DNA from: Hyphochytrium catenoides
Lineage: Eukaryota > Sar > Hyphochytriomycetes > Hyphochytriales > Hyphochytriaceae
NCBI GenBank assembly: GCA_900088475.1
Contig: FLMG01002029.1
Coordinates: forward strand, 5,569 to 30,262
Reading direction: 5' to 3'
DNA length: 24,694 bases
The notes under the pieces are model-generated. The model searched no databases, was not told the DNA's origin, and was given only the letters and a program-made list of their open reading frames with translations. Below are positions 20,299 through 24,694 of this stretch, one piece after another (the first letter of the stretch is position 1; every line of letters begins with the position of its first letter). A program made the position numbers and the translations under genes.

Positions 20299-22438
20299 TC
20301 TAAAGCTCCTCCACCGACCGTCGTATAAGAAGCTGGACAACGAACGACAGCAATCAATAGTAGAGCCAAATAGTTGTTACTTAAGTGCTAATCGTAGGGC
20401 ACTTCCCTTCTCTGTAATAGGGACTAGGCCGACTGAGAGCCCGTGGACATCCAGGTCACGTTGCCTTCTTCTTCGTCTGCTGGCGCTTTGCCGTCCCTAA
20501 GACGGTTGTTAGCTACACTGCTGGCGGCAGACTCACATGGCGACGATCCCCATTTCTTCGGGTTTCTGAGTGGGCTTTGCTTTTTTTTATAGTTCAGAGG
20601 TGCTTCTCCAAGAGCGACGAGGGCCCTTTGGCTGTTGATAATGCTCTAGGAGGAGGAGGAGTTGGAGGCTGCTTTGTCAGTCTATCAACCTGAGAGATGG
20701 AGAGGAGGAGGAAGTGGAGGCGCTTGAGTGACAGAGACACCAGAGCGGAGGAGACGGACGAGTAGAGAGAGGAGGACTTGACCGAAAGAAAGGCCCAAAC
20801 AACCGAAGATTAGAAGCTGGCACTGTAATAATGACTGGTTTACTATATTCCGATCCTGTCACCTCGTATTTTCGGTTCTTCTTGTGAGTGTGGGCGTTAC
20901 ACTGAAACCACCAGCAGGGTATCCAGTGCAGCACAGAGTCCACCCATCGCGCATCCTTCATCAAGTGAACTACTGGATACGCTGCCTAAAGCAACATGCA
21001 GACCTTTGATGAAGGGCGTCATGAGTCTCTAGAAGAGAACATTTAGAGGCCAGTATGATGGACAGACAATGACAGTGAATATATAGTTGGCGACACCACC
21101 CACTCACGACAAGAAGAGATGAGACTGATGATAAGATACTAATTTATAACTAGTCCCACTGTGCCTCCGCCTGCTAAGCTTATCAGAAGTTGTCTCAACG
21201 CACGTCCCGCTCAGGAAGGATTGAAAGATGAGTCATTTTGTCTTTCGAACAGTCGTGGCCTTAACGAGCTCTGCAGCAGCATCAGCACTCTCTTATGCTG
21301 CCTCTCGCTGCTCTTCCCGACACCACTTCATCAACTGGGCCAGAACCCCCAATGATCATTATGACCAGCTTTATACTACGCGGCTCTACTCTTGTTTGTT
21401 TATAGAGATAATAGTAGCAGAGATGCATCGTCAATGAGATCACGAGTGGTGAAACGACGAGGAGGACACGCTCGCTCTGGAATGGGTGAGACGTGGGGGA
21501 GGAAGTAAAGATTCCCAAAGAAAATATTTTCAAGAATTGGACCTTATTAACGGCTACTGATGAGCTTAATAAAAGATGTGTGTGGTTGTCGACTCCACCA
21601 AGGGAACTCTCTCTTTTCTTTGAAGTTTGGCCTTCTATTGGTCTAGTATGTGTCGCCCACCAAAAAAGTCCATTTCTTCTTCTTCGGGGCGCGTGTGACG
21701 GTGGTCGGTCACAGACAAACGGCTCAAATATAGGAATGTACTGATTATGCTCATGCTTCCTGGGCCACTCTGGGCCTCGATGGGCGAGCTCCCGGGAAGA
21801 AAGAAAGGGAGAAATTGCCTTAAGATGGTGTGTGATTCTTCGAAAGAACTCTGTAATAGAAAACTCCCGGAGAATTTGCACAGCAGTCACCCTTTCCCTT
21901 ATTAATTACCGGCAAAGGATATCTCATCACTCCCTCGTCCATCTTTCCCTCCTCCCTTCCTTTTCTTCATCACCCTCCTCCTGTTCGGCAGAGGAAGGGG
22001 AGGAGCGCCTGCTGCTGCTGCTGCTATTGCTGCTGCGCCCGCCATCCTCTCCGTGCGGATCAAGACGTAACAAGAGAAGAGAAGTAAAGAGCCGATGCTG
22101 CTGCTGCTGCTGCCCTGAGGATGATCTGATGATGATGCTGAGCAATAAGAAGATGAGAGAAAGAAGAGAAGTCCGTGCTGGAAATCGGGCGTGCAAACCT
22201 AAGTATAACGGGGGGACTTGTAACTAGTTCCACAGTACCAGCACATAAAAAGTTGCAGATATAGCCTGTATTGAAGCACTTGGATAAGTATAATTCAAGT
22301 CCCAGGTGGATGGTTATCTAGGGTCTGGTAGTGGCTTTTGTACTTGGTACTTGTACATCTGAGGGGGGCTATGTGAATGTTGAAAGAAACGCATGATGAT
22401 GGATCTTGAAGTTTCCTTGAAACGCTTGAGAGCTGTGT
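20299..22438. other. Region without a confident gene
   Basis: Open frames exist on both strands. A possible terminal exon from 20602 follows a strong acceptor (cttttttttatag); its frame reads SKSDEGPLAVDNA and stops at about 20694. A 202-codon minus-strand frame at 21282-21890 has no ATG start and no family resemblance. Around 22005-22112 there are short CTG repeats. I could not support a gene model here. Confidence 0.4.
22009..22113. repeat. Two short CTG trinucleotide runs
   Basis: CTG runs of about five or six units lie at about 22008-22034 (interrupted by one TATTG) and at about 22097-22112. They read as poly-Leu or poly-Cys on the plus strand and poly-Gln on the minus strand. No gene model supports translation. 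Confidence 0.7.
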
Positions 22439-22448
22439 TCTTCTGTTC

Positions 22449-22449
<1 letters not shown>

Positions 22450-22498
<49 letters not shown>

Positions 22499-22515
22499 CT
22501 CTCTTTCTCTCTCTC

Positions 22516-22559
<44 letters not shown>

Positions 22560-22600
22560 CCTCTTTCTCTTTCTCTTTTTCTCTCTCTCTCTGTTTCCTC
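22450..22600. repeat. CT microsatellite tract
   Basis: About 150 bp of (TC)n broken by TTTC and GTCTC units. It produces long RERERE and SLSLSL open frames that are not genes. It lies about 520 bp upstream of the hydrolase start, on the same strand sense as the CT-rich introns of plus-strand genes. Confidence 0.95.
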
Positions 22601-23123
22601 ATCTCTTCCCCTCTGATTCTGTTCCTCCCCTTTCTTATTGCCGTCGCTGTCGCTGTTCTCTTCTGCTCCTTGCATCCTCTTCGCCGCCGCCGAAGCAGCA
22701 GAAACCAAGAAGCTGGCACCACGAGCCCGTACACTGAAGAAGCCCTGAAGATAGAGATTATGGTCTTCTGATCTCTGTATTCGTAGACACCTAGTAGCGA
22801 CGCCACTCAAGCAAGAAGACGGCATCATCACTTGTACCTTGTAGTCATCTCAATAATTTCTCACGTCCTCGTCGTCGCTTTGTGCCTCCTATGCGTCCGT
22901 CTTCTCTCCCTATCATCTACTCTACTAGTTGCATTGTCACCATTTCTTCCCTTTGTGCTGCCTCTCCCGGGGCAATAGGCCTCTTCTCTCTGTCTCTCTC
23001 GGTCCTTTCTTTCAAACATCTCTTTTCTAAGTTCAATCCGTAGCTCTAACGAGCTTCCAGCCACCAGCCCTGTGACTCTCTTGCTCTCTTCTCTCTCTCT
23101 CCCAAAGTCCGGCCTTCGAGATC
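22601..23123. other. Upstream region of the hydrolase gene
   Basis: Pyrimidine-rich on the plus strand up to the hydrolase ATG. It probably holds the 5' UTR and promoter and possibly an upstream exon. No clear TATA box or RNA gene is visible. Confidence 0.4.
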
Positions 23124-24694
23124 ATGACATCCGTGATCCCTGAGGAAGGCAGCTTGTTGCTCTCTTCGGATTACCTCCTGCCTGCAACCGCGGCAGTGAT
23201 CATGCTGGTCCCCACTATCAACCGCTTCCTCTCTCTTCTCTCTTCCTCGTCTCTCGCATTGCCCATCGTTAGGCCAGAAGCCCGAGCTCTCTCTTCCCTG
23301 GCTTCCTTCTCCTCTCTTCCCCTCTCCCTCTCTCACTTGTCAGATAGAGATAAAGTGATGCTAGAGAACAAGAAGAGGGGAAAGAAGAAGAGCGCGTATG
23401 AGGACTCATCTTCTCTTCCTGAATCTTCTTCGACTCTGTTCTATGATCCTCTCCGCCCTGTTCCTATTCCCTACGAGTGGAGCGGGTCATTTGCACCTTC
23501 GCTCATGAGGGTTTGGCTCACAAAGCTATTGTTCCAGCTCATGTACCAGCGAGCACTGGCTGCTGAAGAGAGGAAGAGACGGAAACAGAGATGTGCTGAA
23601 AGGAAGAGAGAGCGTCGTGTTGAGAAGGAGGAGGAAGAGAAGGGCTCTACAGAGAGGGAAGCGCTACGGAGCTTTTCTCTCTTTGTGAAAGAGAGACAGC
23701 GGAATGACCTGCGCTGTATGAGACAGCCTTTCTTAGCCCTTATTTGTCCCCCAACAGTTCCCTTCCGGGTAGAACTCTCGCGTCTCTCTTCTTCCGCTGT
23801 TATGTACAAAGTGAGCCATTCTGTCAAGAGAAAGGAGAAGAAGAGAGAGGAAAGCCTAACTCCCTTCTCTCTGCCTGAAGCCTCAAGCCGTCGAGCAGTG
23901 TACTATGTACATGGAGGTGGCTTCGTGTCTGGGGACTTTGCGGGATTCAAGAGCTACATCGCTGGACTCGCTGCGGCTCTCTCCTGTCCCGTTTTCTTCC
24001 CTCAGTACCGACTGGTAAGTTTAAAGATAAGCGCAAGGAGTTATAATGATGAGAAAGCGAGGGAAGTTGGGCGACGACTAGGAAGGTGGGAAAGAGAAAG
24101 AGAGGAAGGAGAAGAGACGGGTTCTGTCAAGGCAAAAAAGACGTTGACAATGACGCAGGTGATCTAGCGAGAGGACGCCAGGGAAAACGGAAAGAGTTGA
24201 AGGAGAAGCAAAGAGAGACAACACAGAAGTTTCGATAGAGGGGGCAAAGGTCCACACGGTGAAGAAAGGGTACTGAAGGTGGTTCTTGGGCCTTCTCTGC
24301 CTTTCCTCTCTCTCTCTCTCTCGCTTTCTCCTCTTTCCTCTCTGTGTTTGACGATCTCCTTCGTAGGCCCCCGAGCACCCCCTCGAAGCCGTAGTCCAAG
24401 ATGTCCTTGAAGGTTACCTGCTGCTCTTAAGAGAGACAGACTATGAGGAGATCATTCTAATGGCAGACAGTGCAGGCGGCTGCCTCTCTCTTCTACTCCT
24501 CTCTCGCCTTCATGGTTTGGCCGTCAAACAACCTTCGAAAGCTGTATTTTTCTCTCCAGTTACCGATCTCAGCTGTTCAGGCGCTTCTTTTCAAGAGAAC
24601 AGAGTAAGAGACGTCACTCTTTCCGCAGAGATCGTGTCTTCTCTCTTTCAGCGAGTGAGAGGGGAGACAGATGGCAAAGACGGGAAAGTCTCTC
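23124..24694 (+). CDS. Alpha/beta hydrolase of the hormone-sensitive-lipase type, 3' end cut off
   Basis: A carboxylesterase or lipase-like serine hydrolase. Exon 1 is 23124-24014 (297 residues). Exon 2 starts at 24367 and runs off the window edge. The junction rebuilds YRLAPEHP, a hallmark of the HSL family. HGGG (263-266) is the oxyanion-hole motif. The nucleophile elbow is ADSAGG with Ser332; the usual first glycine of GDSAGG is alanine. The catalytic Asp and His lie beyond the edge. Before the core are a hydrophobic stretch (about residues 11-50, possible signal or membrane anchor) and a charged low-complexity insert (about 150-185, Arg/Glu/Lys-rich). The substrate cannot be told. The start is the first ATG after a CT-rich leader; an extra upstream exon is possible. 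Confidence 0.88.
24305..24322. repeat. (CT)n run in the hydrolase intron
   Basis: Pure TC repeat within the 352-nt intron 24015-24366, close to the acceptor side. It is a CT tract on the coding strand, as in the introns of most genes here. Confidence 0.85.

Noticed and set aside
21282-21890. 202-codon open frame on the minus strand
   Set aside because: It begins with GTG, has no ATG near the start and no recognisable domain, and competing frames on the plus strand look equally plausible.
22295-22831. Long minus-strand open frame rich in RERERE
   Set aside because: It is produced by the CT microsatellite at 22450-22600, which lacks stops on either strand. Composition is low-complexity and there are no splice or family features.
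1-24694. Mobile elements, CRISPR arrays, operons or organellar DNA
   Set aside because: No transposase, reverse transcriptase, terminal repeats, spaced repeats or bacterial gene layout were seen. Spliced genes and a pol III tRNA point to nuclear DNA.

Overview
This is a eukaryotic nuclear window. The genes are split by many GT-AG introns of about 60 to 590 nt, one tRNA gene ends in a pol III T-run, and there are no bacterial operon features. GC content looks intermediate, and long GA/CT tracts crowd the introns and intergenic DNA. A four-domain ion channel gene, about one gene per 3 to 4 kb, and unfamiliar gene neighbours suggest a protist or microalga; I cannot name the lineage. No transposon, CRISPR array or viral gene was recognised.

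Layout. (1) 452-7481, minus strand: a partial gene of at least 17 exons for a four-domain voltage-gated cation channel. Domains I and II are complete, domain III runs from S1 to S5, and the rest lies off the left edge. (2) 7482-8747: mostly non-coding, with one doubtful small coding stretch. (3) 8748-8821, plus: tRNA-Ile(UAU). (4) 9090-13244, plus: a complete 14-exon gene for a FIGNL1 orthologue of 656 residues, an AAA ATPase that acts on RAD51 in homologous recombination. Two E2F-like sites precede it. (5) 13821-16302, minus: a complete 6-exon gene for a 335-residue protein joining a SUMO-like domain to BTB and BACK-like domains. It converges on FIGNL1. (6) About 17170-18240: gene-like sequence whose structure I could not resolve. 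(7) 18498-19963, minus: a two-exon multi-pass membrane protein of 292 residues. (8) About 20020-20298, plus: a likely 3' end of another gene. (9) 20300-23120: no confident gene, with large CT tracts. (10) 23124 to the right edge, plus: the 5' part of an alpha/beta hydrolase of the hormone-sensitive-lipase (HSL) type.

The exon models were built by hand from splice signals, reading-frame phase and protein family resemblance. In FIGNL1, the SUMO-BTB gene and the first 13 channel exons, every junction keeps phase, which strongly supports those models. The genes do not form an obvious pathway. FIGNL1 (recombination) and a SUMO-like/BTB protein (possible ubiquitin/SUMO adaptor) are neighbours, but I see no evidence that they work together.
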